NCBI RefSeq assembly: GCF_000832305.1
Contig: NZ_CP010537.1
Location: 2,666,001-2,730,000, forward strand
Reading direction: 5' to 3'
From: Cupriavidus basilensis
GTDB taxonomy: Bacteria; Pseudomonadota; Gammaproteobacteria; Burkholderiales; Burkholderiaceae
DNA: 64,000 bases
Position numbers and translations under genes: made by a program. Below the pieces are notes generated by a model. It was not told where the DNA came from. It searched no databases and worked only from the letters and a program-made list of their open reading frames with translations. Numbering within the stretch: position 1 is the first letter of the stretch; every line of letters starts with the position of its first letter. Positions 17,242-25,502 of the stretch are shown here, piece by piece.

Positions 17242-18201
17242 ATGCTCAACATCCTGGCGATCATCGCGCCGATCTACATCCTCATCCTGATCGGCTTCGC
17301 GACGACCCGCGCCGGGCTGTTTGCCAAGGCCGACATGCGCGTGTTCGGGAAGTTCGTGATCAACCTGGCATTGCCGGCGCTGCTATTGCGCGCGCTGTCG
17401 CAACGCCAGGTTGGCGAGATTTTCAACGTCGGCTACCTGCTTGCCTATTGCATCGGATCGTGGGCGGTGATCGGCCTGGGTTATGCCTGGTGCCGGCGCG
17501 TCGGCCGGCTGAATCCGTCCGCCAGCGCATTCTATGCGATGGGCATGTCGTGTTCGAACAGCGGGTTCGTCGGCTATCCCATCCTCCTGTTGACGCTGGC
17601 GCCGGTGGCGGGCGTTTCGCTCGCGCTCAACATGATGGTGGAAAACCTGCTGGTGATTCCTTTCCTGCTCTTCATGGCGGAGCGCAAACAGGGCGGCGCG
17701 GGCCGCTGGCAAGCGTTAGGCAAAGCACTGGCCCGGCTGATCCGCAACCCGCTGATCCTTGGCCTGCTCGCGGGGCTGGCGGTGTCGGTGTTTGGCTTGA
17801 CGTTGCCCGCGCCGCTCACGCGTACCATCGATACGCTGGCAACCGCCTGCAGTGCGCTCTCCCTGTTTGTCATTGGCGGCACGCTGGTCGGACTGCCCAT
17901 GGGCGGGCTCGGCTCGCGGATCGTGCCCATTGTCGTGGGCAAGCTGGTGCTGCATCCGTTGTGCGTATTGCTGGCGATCACGATGCTGCCGATGCTCGGG
18001 CTGCCCGGGATCGACCGCTCGCTTCGCGCAGCGGCCGTGCTGATGGCGGCCATGCCCATGATGGGCATCTACGCCACCCTGGGCCAGGCCTACGGGCAGG
18101 AAGATTTCAGCGCTGTGACCTTGCTGATCACAACCATCGCTTCCTTCTTCACGCTGAGCGCATTGCTCTTCTTGCTCGGCGCATTTCACGCGCTCCCCTG
18201 A
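17242..18201 (+). CDS. AEC (auxin efflux carrier) family transporter
   Basis: This 319-residue inner-membrane protein has about ten hydrophobic segments in two halves. The opening MLNILAIIAPIYILILIGF and the MSCSNSGFVGYPILL motif near residue 95 are typical of the AEC family, which includes malate/malonate and other organic-acid permeases. No strong ribosome binding site is seen; the leader is the tandem ACCGACAAG repeat. It follows the porin by 74 bp. It might carry an acid intermediate in or out, but substrates are not predictable. It is convergent with the IclR gene (24-bp gap). Confidence 0.85.
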   Translation: MLNILAIIAPIYILILIGFATTRAGLFAKADMRVFGKFVINLALPALLLRALSQRQVGEIFNVGYLLAYCIGSWAVIGLGYAWCRRVGRLNPSASAFYAMGMSCSNSGFVGYPILLLTLAPVAGVSLALNMMVENLLVIPFLLFMAERKQGGAGRWQALGKALARLIRNPLILGLLAGLAVSVFGLTLPAPLTRTIDTLATACSALSLFVIGGTLVGLPMGGLGSRIVPIVVGKLVLHPLCVLLAITMLPMLGLPGIDRSLRAAAVLMAAMPMMGIYATLGQAYGQEDFSAVTLLITTIASFFTLSALLFLLGAFHALP

Positions 18202-18225
18202 CAGGCTTGCCGGGCGCGGCGAGTC

Positions 18226-18993
18226 TCACAACACCCGCATGATCGAGATCGCCGTATCCTGCAGCACCCGCAACACCCGCTCCAGCGCCTGCTCCGCGCT
18301 CTCGTCCCCGATCTGCATATTCACGCTCAACGCGGCAATCACCTTGCCGTGGCGGTCCCGCAGCGGCACCGCCACCCCCCGCACGCCGATCTGCAACTGC
18401 TGCTCGACCAGGGCATAGCCCTGCGCGCCGGCACGGCGGATTTCCGCCATCAGCCGGTCCTGCTGCAGGATGGTGTGCGGCGTGTAAGGCGTGAGCACGC
18501 AGCCTTCCAGCCAGGCCTTGACCTTCTCCTCCGGCTCGGACGCCAGCATCATCAGGCCGGACGAAGCCAGCGGCGCGGGCACGCGCGCGCCTAGCACGAA
18601 GCCTGTGTTCATCACCCGGCTGGTGCCAGTGCGGCAGATGAATACCAGCTCCCAGTCGTCCAGCACGCTCAGGTAAGCCGGCTCGCCAACGGCGGCGGTG
18701 ATCTGCTGCAAGAAGGGCTGCACGGTGCGCGGCAGGCGGGCGGAGTCGAAGTACGACCACCCGACCTTGAGCACGCGCGGGGTGAGGCTGAACAAGGTGC
18801 CATCGCTGGTGGTGTAGCCCAGATGCTCCAGGGTCAGCAGGTAACGCCGCGCCGCGGTGCGCGTGAGACCGGTGAGCTGGGCCGCCTGCGTGGGGGTCAG
18901 GCGCGGGTGGTCGTTATCGAATGCCTCCAGGATGGCCAGGCCCTTCTCCAGCCCGGCAATCCAGTCCCGACGGCTCAATGGTTCTTTATCCAT
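18226..18993 (-). CDS. IclR-family transcriptional regulator (PcaR/PobR-like)
   Basis: This 255-residue regulator starts at ATG 18993 (MDKEPLSRRDWIAGLEKGLAI). The longer frame upstream lacks homology. The N-terminal winged helix is LTPTQAAQLTGLTRTAARRYLLTLEHLGY, and the C-terminal IclR effector domain includes SVLDDWELVFICRTG and VRGVAVPLRDRHGKVIAALSVN. The length and the GLEKGLAILEAFD opening match the PcaR/PobR/PcaU branch that senses protocatechuate-related aromatics. It is divergent from quiC1 across a 131-bp promoter with two inverted repeats. It is the leading candidate to control protocatechuate formation here. Confidence 0.9.
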   Translation of the reverse strand: MDKEPLSRRDWIAGLEKGLAILEAFDNDHPRLTPTQAAQLTGLTRTAARRYLLTLEHLGYTTSDGTLFSLTPRVLKVGWSYFDSARLPRTVQPFLQQITAAVGEPAYLSVLDDWELVFICRTGTSRVMNTGFVLGARVPAPLASSGLMMLASEPEEKVKAWLEGCVLTPYTPHTILQQDRLMAEIRRAGAQGYALVEQQLQIGVRGVAVPLRDRHGKVIAALSVNMQIGDESAEQALERVLRVLQDTAISIMRVL

Positions 18994-19031
18994 AGCGGAA
19001 ACCCTAATCCCGAGCGCCAGTCGCTCGCATA

Positions 19032-19066
19032 CGCGCGATTGTCGCACGTTCACGCGCGAATTGCGC
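19032..19066. promoter_or_regulatory. paired operator-like repeats between iclR-type gene and quiC1
   Basis: Two adjacent inverted repeats occupy the divergent promoter: CGCGCGA-TTG-TCGCACG (19032-19048) and GCGCG-AAT-TGCGC (19054-19066). The second matches the GCGCA-N3-TGCGC sites at 10521 and 14287 with one change. The first resembles the PcaR-type half-sites CGAT..TCGCAC known from protocatechuate regulators. They sit about 60-90 bp from the quiC1 start. Confidence 0.5.
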
Positions 19067-19124
19067 TTGTTGCCACCTACGATCAGTCCTAATCTTGCCC
19101 TACACGAAGCACGCAGGATCTGAC

Positions 19125-21008
19125 ATGGACACCACAATCTGGCGCCACCCGAAATCGATCGCCACCGTATCGCTCTCCGGGACGCTCCCTGAAAAACTCG
19201 AGGCCGCCGCCGCGGCCGGCTTCGATGGGGTCGAGATCTTCGAGAACGACCTGCTGAATTTCGACGGCTCGCCAGCCGACGTGCGCCGCATCGCGGCCGA
19301 CCTAGGCCTGGCCATCATGCTGTACCAGCCCTTCCGCGATTTCGAGGCCATGCCGGATGCGATCCGCGAGCGCAACATGGCGCGGGCCGAGCGCAAGTTC
19401 GACGTAATGGAAGAGCTCGGTGCGCGCATGGTGCTGGTCTGCAGCAATGTGCAGGAGATCGCCATCGACGATCCCGCGCGCGCGGCAGCCGACCTGCGCG
19501 CCATGGCCGAGGCCGCGGCGAAACGCGGGCTGTCGGTAGCCTACGAGGCGCTGGCCTGGGGCCGCCACACCCGGCGCTGGCGCCAGGCGTGGGAAATCGT
19601 GCGGCAGGCCGACCACCCCGCGCTGGGCCTGGTGCTGGATAGCTTTCACACGCTCGCGCTTGGCGACACGCTCGAAGGCATCGGCGAAGTGCCAGCGGAA
19701 AAGATCTTCTTCATGCAACTGGCGGACGCGCCGCGGATGAGCATGGACGTGCTGTCGTGGAGCCGGCATTACCGCAATTTCCCCGGGCAGGGCGATCTGG
19801 CCGTCACCGAGTTTGCGCGCGCGGCAATGGGCGCGGGCTATCGCGGACCGCTTTCGCTGGAGATCTTCAACGACGAATTCCGTGCGGCACCCGCGCGCCT
19901 GACCGCGCTCGACGGGCTGCGCTCGCTGATCTGGCTCGAGTCCGAGGCGGGCGGCCCGCCCCTGCCGGCGCCGCCGCGCTTCGGCGGCGTGGACTTCCTG
20001 GAGTTCGCGGTGGACTACGTGACCGGGCGCGAGCTGGGCGCGCGCCTGCGCTCGCTGGGCTTTGGCCATGCGGGCCGCCACCGCTCCAAGGCGGTGGAGT
20101 TGTACCGGCAGGGCGGCGTCAACATCATCCTCAATGCCGAGCAGGACAGCGCCGCGGCCGAGCACTTCCAGCTGCACGGCCCCTCCGTGTGTGCGCTGGG
20201 CCTGAAGGTGGACGATGCCCAACGCGCCGTCACGCGTGCCCGTGCCCTGCTGTGCAAGGAATGGCGCGAGCGCATCGGCCCGCACGAGCGCAGCATTCCG
20301 GCATTGCGCGCGCCCGACGGCATGTTGTTCTACCTGATCGACGAACAGGGCTCGGACCGCAGCATCTACGAAAGCGACTTCGTGCTGGAACCCGGCGGCG
20401 CCGACAGCGCGGGCGCGGGGCTGATGGCCATCGACCATATCGCCCAGGCCCTGCCGCCGCACAGGCTCGACAGCTTCGTGCTGTTCTACAAGACGGTGTT
20501 CGGCCTGCAGGCGCAGGCGCTGCACGAAATCGCCGATCCCTATGGACTGGTCAAGAGCCGCGCCATGGTCAGCGCGGAGCAGAGCCTGCGGATTCCGCTC
20601 AATGTCTCGGAGAGCAGCCGCACCGCAACCGGCAGGTTCATCACCGCCTACGCGGGCTCGGGCATCCACCACATCGCATTCCGTACGCCGGATCTGTGCG
20701 CGACGCTGGACCAGGCCGTGCCCGCCGAGGCCGCCATGCTCCACGTGCCGGACAACTACTACGACGATGTCGGCGCCCGGCTCGGGCTGGACGATGCCGC
20801 GCTGGAACACCTGAGGCAACACCAGTTGCTATACGACAGGGACGCCGGTGGTGAATTCCTCCACGCATACACCGAGCCCTTCCACGACCGTTTCTTCTTC
20901 GAGCTGGTGCAGCGCGATGGCTACCTTGGCTTCGGCGCGGCCAACGCCTCGCTGCGCATGGCCGCGCAAGCGCTGGCCAGCCGCAACCGCCAGGCCCGTC
21001 CGGCCTGA
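19125..21008 (+). CDS. quiC1: 3-dehydroshikimate dehydratase (QuiC1-type TIM barrel fused to HPPD-like domain)
   Basis: This 627-residue two-domain protein converts 3-dehydroshikimate to protocatechuate. ATG 19125 is preceded by AGGA. Residues 1-270 form a sugar-phosphate-isomerase-like TIM barrel with metal/substrate residues Glu141 (YEALAWGRH), Asp172 and His175 (LDSFHTL), Gln198 (FMQLADAP) and Glu246 (LEIFNDEF). From about residue 290 comes a VOC/HPPD-like domain that keeps the Fe-type His-His-Glu pattern (IDHIAQAL, GIHHIAFR, FFFELVQRDGYLGFG). This is the QuiC1 architecture of Pseudomonas and other proteobacteria. It is divergent from the IclR regulator and followed by the BKACE gene (46 bp). 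Confidence 0.88.
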   Translation: MDTTIWRHPKSIATVSLSGTLPEKLEAAAAAGFDGVEIFENDLLNFDGSPADVRRIAADLGLAIMLYQPFRDFEAMPDAIRERNMARAERKFDVMEELGARMVLVCSNVQEIAIDDPARAAADLRAMAEAAAKRGLSVAYEALAWGRHTRRWRQAWEIVRQADHPALGLVLDSFHTLALGDTLEGIGEVPAEKIFFMQLADAPRMSMDVLSWSRHYRNFPGQGDLAVTEFARAAMGAGYRGPLSLEIFNDEFRAAPARLTALDGLRSLIWLESEAGGPPLPAPPRFGGVDFLEFAVDYVTGRELGARLRSLGFGHAGRHRSKAVELYRQGGVNIILNAEQDSAAAEHFQLHGPSVCALGLKVDDAQRAVTRARALLCKEWRERIGPHERSIPALRAPDGMLFYLIDEQGSDRSIYESDFVLEPGGADSAGAGLMAIDHIAQALPPHRLDSFVLFYKTVFGLQAQALHEIADPYGLVKSRAMVSAEQSLRIPLNVSESSRTATGRFITAYAGSGIHHIAFRTPDLCATLDQAVPAEAAMLHVPDNYYDDVGARLGLDDAALEHLRQHQLLYDRDAGGEFLHAYTEPFHDRFFFELVQRDGYLGFGAANASLRMAAQALASRNRQARPA

Positions 21009-21054
21009 AGCCGGCAGCGTCATTCCTGATTGGATCCTCACATTGGAGCCTCAC

Positions 21055-21879
21055 ATGCAAGATCCCTGCATCATCTCGGTCGCCATCACCGGCTCCGTGC
21101 CCCGCAAGAAAGACAACCCCGCCATTCCGATCTCGGTGGCCGAGCAGATCGAGAGCACGCACCAGAGCTTCGAGGCAGGCGCCACGCTGGTGCATCTGCA
21201 CGTGCGCGACGATGCCGGCAATTCCAGCTCGGACCCGGTGCGCTTCGCCGAGCTGCAGGAAGGCATCCGCAAGCATTGCCCGGGCATGATCGTGCAGTTT
21301 TCCACCGGCGGGCGCGGGCGCGCCATGGAGCAGCGCGGCGCCATGCTCGACCTGCGCCCGGACATGGCCTCGCTGGCCACGGGCTCGGTCAACTTCCCCA
21401 CCACCGTCTACGAAAACCCGCCCGACTTCGTGCGCGCGCTGGCCAAGGCGATGCGCGATTACCACATCAAGCCCGAGATCGAGATCTTCGACTTGGCGAT
21501 GCTCTACAACACGGCGGACCTGGTCAAGGAGGGCTTGCTGCTGCCACCGGTGCACGTGCAATTTGTGTTCGGCATCAAGAATGCGCTGCCGGCGCGCAAG
21601 GACATCCTCGAATTCCAGGTGGCGCAACTGGGCAAGGTACTGCCCGGCGCGACCTGGACCGCGGCGGGCATCGGCCGGCACCAGCTGGAGGTCAATCACT
21701 GGACGCTCCAGCTCGGCGGCCACTGCCGCACCGGCCTGGAAGACAATGTGCGCTGGGACAAGGACACACTGGCCGCCAGCAACGCGCAGCTGGTGGGCCG
21801 GGTGGCTGAGTTGTGCGCGCAGTACGGCCGCGCCGTGGCCACACCGCAAGAGGCACGCCGGCTGCTCGGCCTGGCATGA
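21055..21879 (+). CDS. 3-keto-5-aminohexanoate cleavage enzyme family (BKACE)
   Basis: This 274-residue TIM-barrel enzyme starts at ATG 21055 with GGAG upstream. The zinc ligands His47 and His49 lie in VHLHVRD (46-52), and the family segments VQFSTGGRG and FGIKNALPARKDILEFQV are intact. BKACE enzymes condense a beta-keto acid with acetyl-CoA, giving a CoA ester plus acetoacetate. Family members act on diverse beta-keto acids, and the substrate here is unknown. Its position immediately after quiC1 suggests a side branch of hydroaromatic or amino-acid breakdown; this is inference. Probably co-transcribed with quiC1. Confidence 0.87.
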   Translation: MQDPCIISVAITGSVPRKKDNPAIPISVAEQIESTHQSFEAGATLVHLHVRDDAGNSSSDPVRFAELQEGIRKHCPGMIVQFSTGGRGRAMEQRGAMLDLRPDMASLATGSVNFPTTVYENPPDFVRALAKAMRDYHIKPEIEIFDLAMLYNTADLVKEGLLLPPVHVQFVFGIKNALPARKDILEFQVAQLGKVLPGATWTAAGIGRHQLEVNHWTLQLGGHCRTGLEDNVRWDKDTLAASNAQLVGRVAELCAQYGRAVATPQEARRLLGLA

Positions 21880-21969
21880 GCTTTTTACCGCCCTCCGTTT
21901 TGATCACCACGCATCTCGTGCTACCGTAGAGAAGACCGGATCCGGAGCCGAAAACGGCTCAACGCAAAC

Positions 21970-22515
21970 TTGGATTTCGATAACCTCTTCTTCGTTGGCT
22001 TCATGGGCGCCGGCAAGACCACCATCGGCAGGACGGTGGCGCGCCGGCTCGGGCTGCCTTTTTTCGATTCCGACCACGAAATCGAGGCACGTTGCGGCGT
22101 GCGGATACCCACGATCTTCGAGCTGGAAGGCGAAGAAGGCTTTCGCGAGCGCGAAAGCCGTGTGCTGGATGAGCTCAGCCAGCGCCGCGGCATCGTGATG
22201 GCCACCGGCGGCGGTGCCGTGCTGCGCCCCGAAAACCGCGAGATGCTGCGCTCGCGCGGCTGCGTGATCTACCTGTGCGCCTCGCCCGCCGAGCTGTGGC
22301 ACCGCACGCGGCGCAACCGCAACCGCCCTTTGTTGCAGGTCGCCAACCCGCGCGCCACGCTGGAGGCGCTGTTCCAGGTGCGCGACCCGCTGTATCGCGA
22401 GACCGCGCACCTGATCATGCCCCCGCATGGCGACAGCGTGGCGAATGCCGCCGGCCGCGTGCTGGAGCGCCTGGGCTTGAGCGAGCGGGTTCTGCCGCCT
22501 CAGGTCGACCCCTGA
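21970..22515 (+). CDS. aroK: shikimate kinase
   Basis: This 181-residue P-loop kinase phosphorylates shikimate at O3 with ATP. The start is TTG 21970; the frame has no ATG or GTG between the preceding stop and the fold, and no good ribosome binding site, so translation may be weak or coupled. Walker [10 protein letters not shown] spans 10-18, Asp33/Asp35 lie in FFDSDHEIE, the GGG shikimate-binding motif is at 80-82 and the Arg-rich lid is [11 protein letters not shown]. The usual aroK-aroB pair is not here (no aroB follows), so this may be a second, cluster-linked copy that returns shikimate to biosynthesis. Confidence 0.88.
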   Translation: MDFDNLFFVGFMGAGKTTIGRTVARRLGLPFFDSDHEIEARCGVRIPTIFELEGEEGFRERESRVLDELSQRRGIVMATGGGAVLRPENREMLRSRGCVIYLCASPAELWHRTRRNRNRPLLQVANPRATLEALFQVRDPLYRETAHLIMPPHGDSVANAAGRVLERLGLSERVLPPQVDP

Positions 22516-22574
22516 AGCCTCCCCTCGCGCCACATGCGTGCCGAAAACAGCACTATTTCCCGCCGCCGCCAGCC

Positions 22575-23483
22575 TCAGTGCTGCATGCCCCAGCGGCGCA
22601 CGGTCACACGCTCCAGCGTCCTGAACACCAGGTTCTCCACCAGCAGCCCGATCAGGATCACCATGGCCAGGCCGGCGAAGACGCGGTCGGTGTACAGCTC
22701 ATTGCGGTTCTGGAAGATGTACCAGCCCAGCCCGCCCTTGCCCGACGACGCGCCAAACACCAGCTCCGCCGCGATCAGCGTGCGCCAGGCAAAGGCCCAG
22801 CCGATCTTCAGCCCGGACAGGATGGCCGGCAGCGCGGCGGGCACCAGGATCAGCAGCACATAGCGCAGCCCGCGCAGGCCGTAGTTGCGCCCGGCCATGC
22901 GCAAGGTGGCCGGCACCCCGCGAAAGCCCGCATAGGTGTTGAGCGCCAGCGGCCACAGCACCGAATGGATCAGCACGAACACCAGGCTCTTGCTGCCAAG
23001 GCCAAACCACAGCAGTGCCAGCGGCAGCAGCGCGATGGCCGGCAGCGGGTTGAACATGGCTGTCAGCGTGTCCAGCACGTCGCGCCCCAGTTCGGTGGAC
23101 ACCGCCAGCGTGGTCAGCGCGAACGCCAGCACGATGCCGCCGGCATAGCCTTGCAGCAGCACCGACAGCGAGATGCCAGCCTTGGCCAGCAACTCGCCGC
23201 TGCCGATGCCCTCGACGAAAGCCCTTGCGGTGGCGAGGAAACTCGGGAACAGCAGATCGTTGTCCTGCACGCGGGCAATGAGTTCCCACAGGCAGGCCAG
23301 CGCCACCAGGATCAGCGTCTTGCGCAGCCAGCCTTGCTGCCACAGGCGCTGCGGCCAGGGCAAGGCGCGCGCGACCGGCAGCGCGGTGAAGGGATCGAGC
23401 TTGCGCTCGTATTCGGCGCGGACCACCGTGGTGGCGGAAAAAGATGTCGTGCTCGTGTTTGTGCTCGTGTGCGTGCTCGTCAT
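22575..23483 (-). CDS. ABC transporter permease, sulfonate/taurine type (SsuC/TauC-like)
   Basis: This 302-residue inner-membrane permease of the BPD_transp_1 family starts at ATG 23483. The first 20 residues are Thr/Ser-rich (MTSTHTSTNTSTTS), encoded by a 12-bp tandem repeat. About six transmembrane helices follow, with the EAA loop NYGLRGLRYVLLILVPAALPAILSGLKIGWAFAWRTLIAAEL that contacts the ATPase. It is the last gene of a leftward operon: dioxygenase, binding protein, ATPase, permease. The 19-bp gap after the ATPase stop holds no terminator. The substrate is likely taurine or another alkanesulfonate, from the linked TauD-type enzyme. Confidence 0.88.
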   Translation of the reverse strand: MTSTHTSTNTSTTSFSATTVVRAEYERKLDPFTALPVARALPWPQRLWQQGWLRKTLILVALACLWELIARVQDNDLLFPSFLATARAFVEGIGSGELLAKAGISLSVLLQGYAGGIVLAFALTTLAVSTELGRDVLDTLTAMFNPLPAIALLPLALLWFGLGSKSLVFVLIHSVLWPLALNTYAGFRGVPATLRMAGRNYGLRGLRYVLLILVPAALPAILSGLKIGWAFAWRTLIAAELVFGASSGKGGLGWYIFQNRNELYTDRVFAGLAMVILIGLLVENLVFRTLERVTVRRWGMQH

Positions 23484-23484
23484 G
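23449..23484. repeat. 12-bp tandem repeat across the permease start
   Basis: Three units GTGCTCGTGTTT, GTGCTCGTGTGC and GTGCTCGTCATG run up to and include the start codon (CAT at 23481-23483). On the coding strand they encode the Thr/Ser/His-rich N-terminus of the permease. Confidence 0.8.
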
Positions 23485-23502
23485 GTCGATCCTGGCAGGG
23501 GC

Positions 23503-24351
23503 TCAGCGCGCCTGCGCGGTGCGCGCCGGCGACGGCGCCGGGTGCGGCGCCTCGTCGAACAGCAGATGGTGGATGCGTTGCGCGGTAGCCTGGAACTGCG
23601 CCCCGCCCTGGCTGGCCAGGTCGAACTGGTGGCTGTTGAGTTCCGCGCGCACGCGCCCCGGGTGCGGCGACAGCAGCAGGATGCGGCTGCCCACCACCAG
23701 CGCCTCTTCGATCGAATGCGTGACAAACAGCAGCGTGAAGGCGGCGTCGTGCCACAGCGCCAGCAACTCCTCCTGCATGCGCCGGCGCGTGAGCGCATCC
23801 AGCGCGGCAAAGGGCTCGTCCATCAGCAGCACCTTGGGGCGCATCGCCAGCGCGCGGGCAATCGCCACGCGCTGCTTCATGCCGCCCGACAGGGTGTGCG
23901 GATAGGCATCGGCAAAATTCGCCAGCCCCACCTTGTCGAGGAAATGCAGCGCGCATTCGGATGCCTCGCGGCGCGACATGCCGCGCGACTGCATGAGCGG
24001 GAACATCACGTTCTGCCGCACCGTCTTCCAGGGCGGCAACTGGTCAAACTCCTGGAACACCACGATGCGGTCGGGGCCAGGCGCGCTGACGGGCGCACCC
24101 TCGATCCGGATCTCGCCCTCGCACGGCGCAACGAAGCCCGCCACGGCCTTGAGCAAGGTCGACTTGCCGCAGCCCGACGGGCCGAGCAGCACAAAGCGGT
24201 CAGCCGCATGGACATCGAAGCTGACCTGATGGGTGGCGCGCACCACGCGCTCGGGGGTGCGGTATTCCAGCGAGACGCCGTCGACCTGCAACAGCGGCGC
24301 CGGGGCAGCTCGCGCGCAAACCACGCGCAGCGGGGAAGGTTGCGCGGTCAT
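23503..24351 (-). CDS. ABC transporter ATP-binding protein, sulfonate/nitrate/taurine type
   Basis: This 282-residue ATPase (SsuB/TauB-like) starts at ATG 24351, one base after the stop of the upstream binding-protein gene (TGA-C-ATG), so it is coupled. Walker A GPSGCGKST lies at 57-65, the Q-loop in VVFQEFDQLPPW, the signature LSGGMKQR at 154-161, and Walker B VLLMDEP at 174-180, followed by the His switch in LFVTHSIEEAL. The N-terminal 20 residues precede the core and are not conserved. It energises the permease encoded downstream. Confidence 0.93.
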   Translation of the reverse strand: MTAQPSPLRVVCARAAPAPLLQVDGVSLEYRTPERVVRATHQVSFDVHAADRFVLLGPSGCGKSTLLKAVAGFVAPCEGEIRIEGAPVSAPGPDRIVVFQEFDQLPPWKTVRQNVMFPLMQSRGMSRREASECALHFLDKVGLANFADAYPHTLSGGMKQRVAIARALAMRPKVLLMDEPFAALDALTRRRMQEELLALWHDAAFTLLFVTHSIEEALVVGSRILLLSPHPGRVRAELNSHQFDLASQGGAQFQATAQRIHHLLFDEAPHPAPSPARTAQAR

Positions 24352-24352
24352 G

Positions 24353-25387
24353 TCAGCTGCCCTGCGCGGTGACCGGATCCTGGAAGAAATAATCCTGCCA
24401 GGATTTCGGCTGGTTGCGGATGGCACCCACCCGGTGCATGAATTCGGCCAGCGCAAAGGTGTTCTGCGGCGCAACCTTGAACTGCACCTGCGGGTTCTTC
24501 AGGATCTTGACCAGCAGCGCGCGATCGATCCTGGCCTTGTTGACGCGGATGTACAGGTCGGCGGCGGCTTCCGGATTGGCGGTGGCGAACCTGGCCGCCT
24601 CGGCCAGCGCATCGACAAAGGCGCGGTAGGTCTTGGGGTTGTCGTTGCGGAACTTCTCGGTGGCATAAAGCACCGTGGCCGAGCTGGGGCCGCCCAGCAC
24701 GTCATACGAGTTCAGCACGATGCGCGCATTGGGATTGCCGGCCAGCTCCTGCTCCTGGAACGGCGGGTTGCCGAAATGGCCGCTGATCTCGGTGCCACCG
24801 GCGATGATGGCCGCAGCCGCATCGGGATGCGGCACCGCCACCGTCCACTTGTCCAGCCGGTTGAACGCCTTGTCGCCCCATTGCTTGGCCGCGGCCAGTT
24901 GCAGCACGCGCGACTGCACCGATACCGATACCGCGGGCAGCGCGATGCGGTCCTTGTCGGTGAAGTCGGCGATGGTCTTGACCTTGGGATTGTTGCTGAC
25001 CAGGTAGTAAGGGAAGTTGCCCAGCGATGCCACGCCCTTCACGTTCTGCTTGCCGTGCGTGCGGTCCCACACCGTCAGCAAGGGGCCCACGCCCGCGCCG
25101 GCGATATCGATGGCGCCGGACAGCAGCGCATCGTTGACGGCGGCGCCGCCGGAGAGCTGGGTCCATTCCACCTTGACGTCCACGCCCTGCTGCTTGCCGT
25201 GCTTCTCGATCAGTTGCTGGTCGCGCGCCACGTTGAGCAGCAGGTAGACCACGCCGAACTGCTCGGCGATGCGGATCTTCCCTTCCGCATGGGCCGCGCC
25301 GGTGGCCGCCATGCCGGCGGCGAGCGTCAGCGCGACGACGCCACGCGGCCAGCGGGCGGAGAAAAGACGGGAACGTAGCAGGGACAT
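24353..25387 (-). CDS. ABC transporter substrate-binding protein, sulfonate/taurine type
   Basis: This 344-residue periplasmic protein starts at ATG 25387. The longer frame would add a Pro-Tyr-Gln repeat from noncoding tandem DNA and is rejected. A Sec signal (MSLLRSRLFS to GAAHA) is cleaved near residue 34. The NMT1/SsuA-like bilobal fold follows: VVYLLLNVARDQQLIEKHGK, DIAGAGVGPLL, and YYLVSNNPKVKTIADFTDKDRIALPAVSVSVQSRVLQ. Members bind taurine, alkanesulfonates, nitrate or thiamine precursors. The linked dioxygenase makes a sulfonate the best guess. It precedes the ATPase gene by one base. Confidence 0.9.
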   Translation of the reverse strand: MSLLRSRLFSARWPRGVVALTLAAGMAATGAAHAEGKIRIAEQFGVVYLLLNVARDQQLIEKHGKQQGVDVKVEWTQLSGGAAVNDALLSGAIDIAGAGVGPLLTVWDRTHGKQNVKGVASLGNFPYYLVSNNPKVKTIADFTDKDRIALPAVSVSVQSRVLQLAAAKQWGDKAFNRLDKWTVAVPHPDAAAAIIAGGTEISGHFGNPPFQEQELAGNPNARIVLNSYDVLGGPSSATVLYATEKFRNDNPKTYRAFVDALAEAARFATANPEAAADLYIRVNKARIDRALLVKILKNPQVQFKVAPQNTFALAEFMHRVGAIRNQPKSWQDYFFQDPVTAQGS

Positions 25388-25400
25388 ACGGGACTCCGGT

Positions 25401-25445
25401 GGGTATTGCGGGTATTGCGGATACTGTGGATACCGCGGATACGGT
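25401..25445. repeat. 9-bp tandem repeat upstream of the sulfonate-binding protein gene
   Basis: Five consecutive 9-bp units (GGGTATTGC twice, then GGATACTGT, GGATACCGC, GGATACGGT) lie in the 115-bp gap between the dioxygenase and binding-protein genes, starting 13 bp before the latter. If translated on the minus strand they would read as Tyr-Pro-Gln repeats, but no ribosome binding site supports that. Confidence 0.85.
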
Positions 25446-25502
25446 GAATTCGGTAGCACGCAGGGCGGGCCAGGCCAGCCTGCCGCGCGCCATGCGTGCC
25501 GC

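Noticed and set aside
19302..20822. 506-codon leftward frame antisense to quiC1
   Set aside because: Shadow frame; QuiC1 on the plus strand has complete catalytic motifs.
25388..25459. N-terminal extension of the sulfonate-binding protein rich in Tyr-Pro-Gln
   Set aside because: It comes from translating the 9-bp tandem repeat and would displace the Sec signal from the N-terminus; the ATG at 25387 is better.
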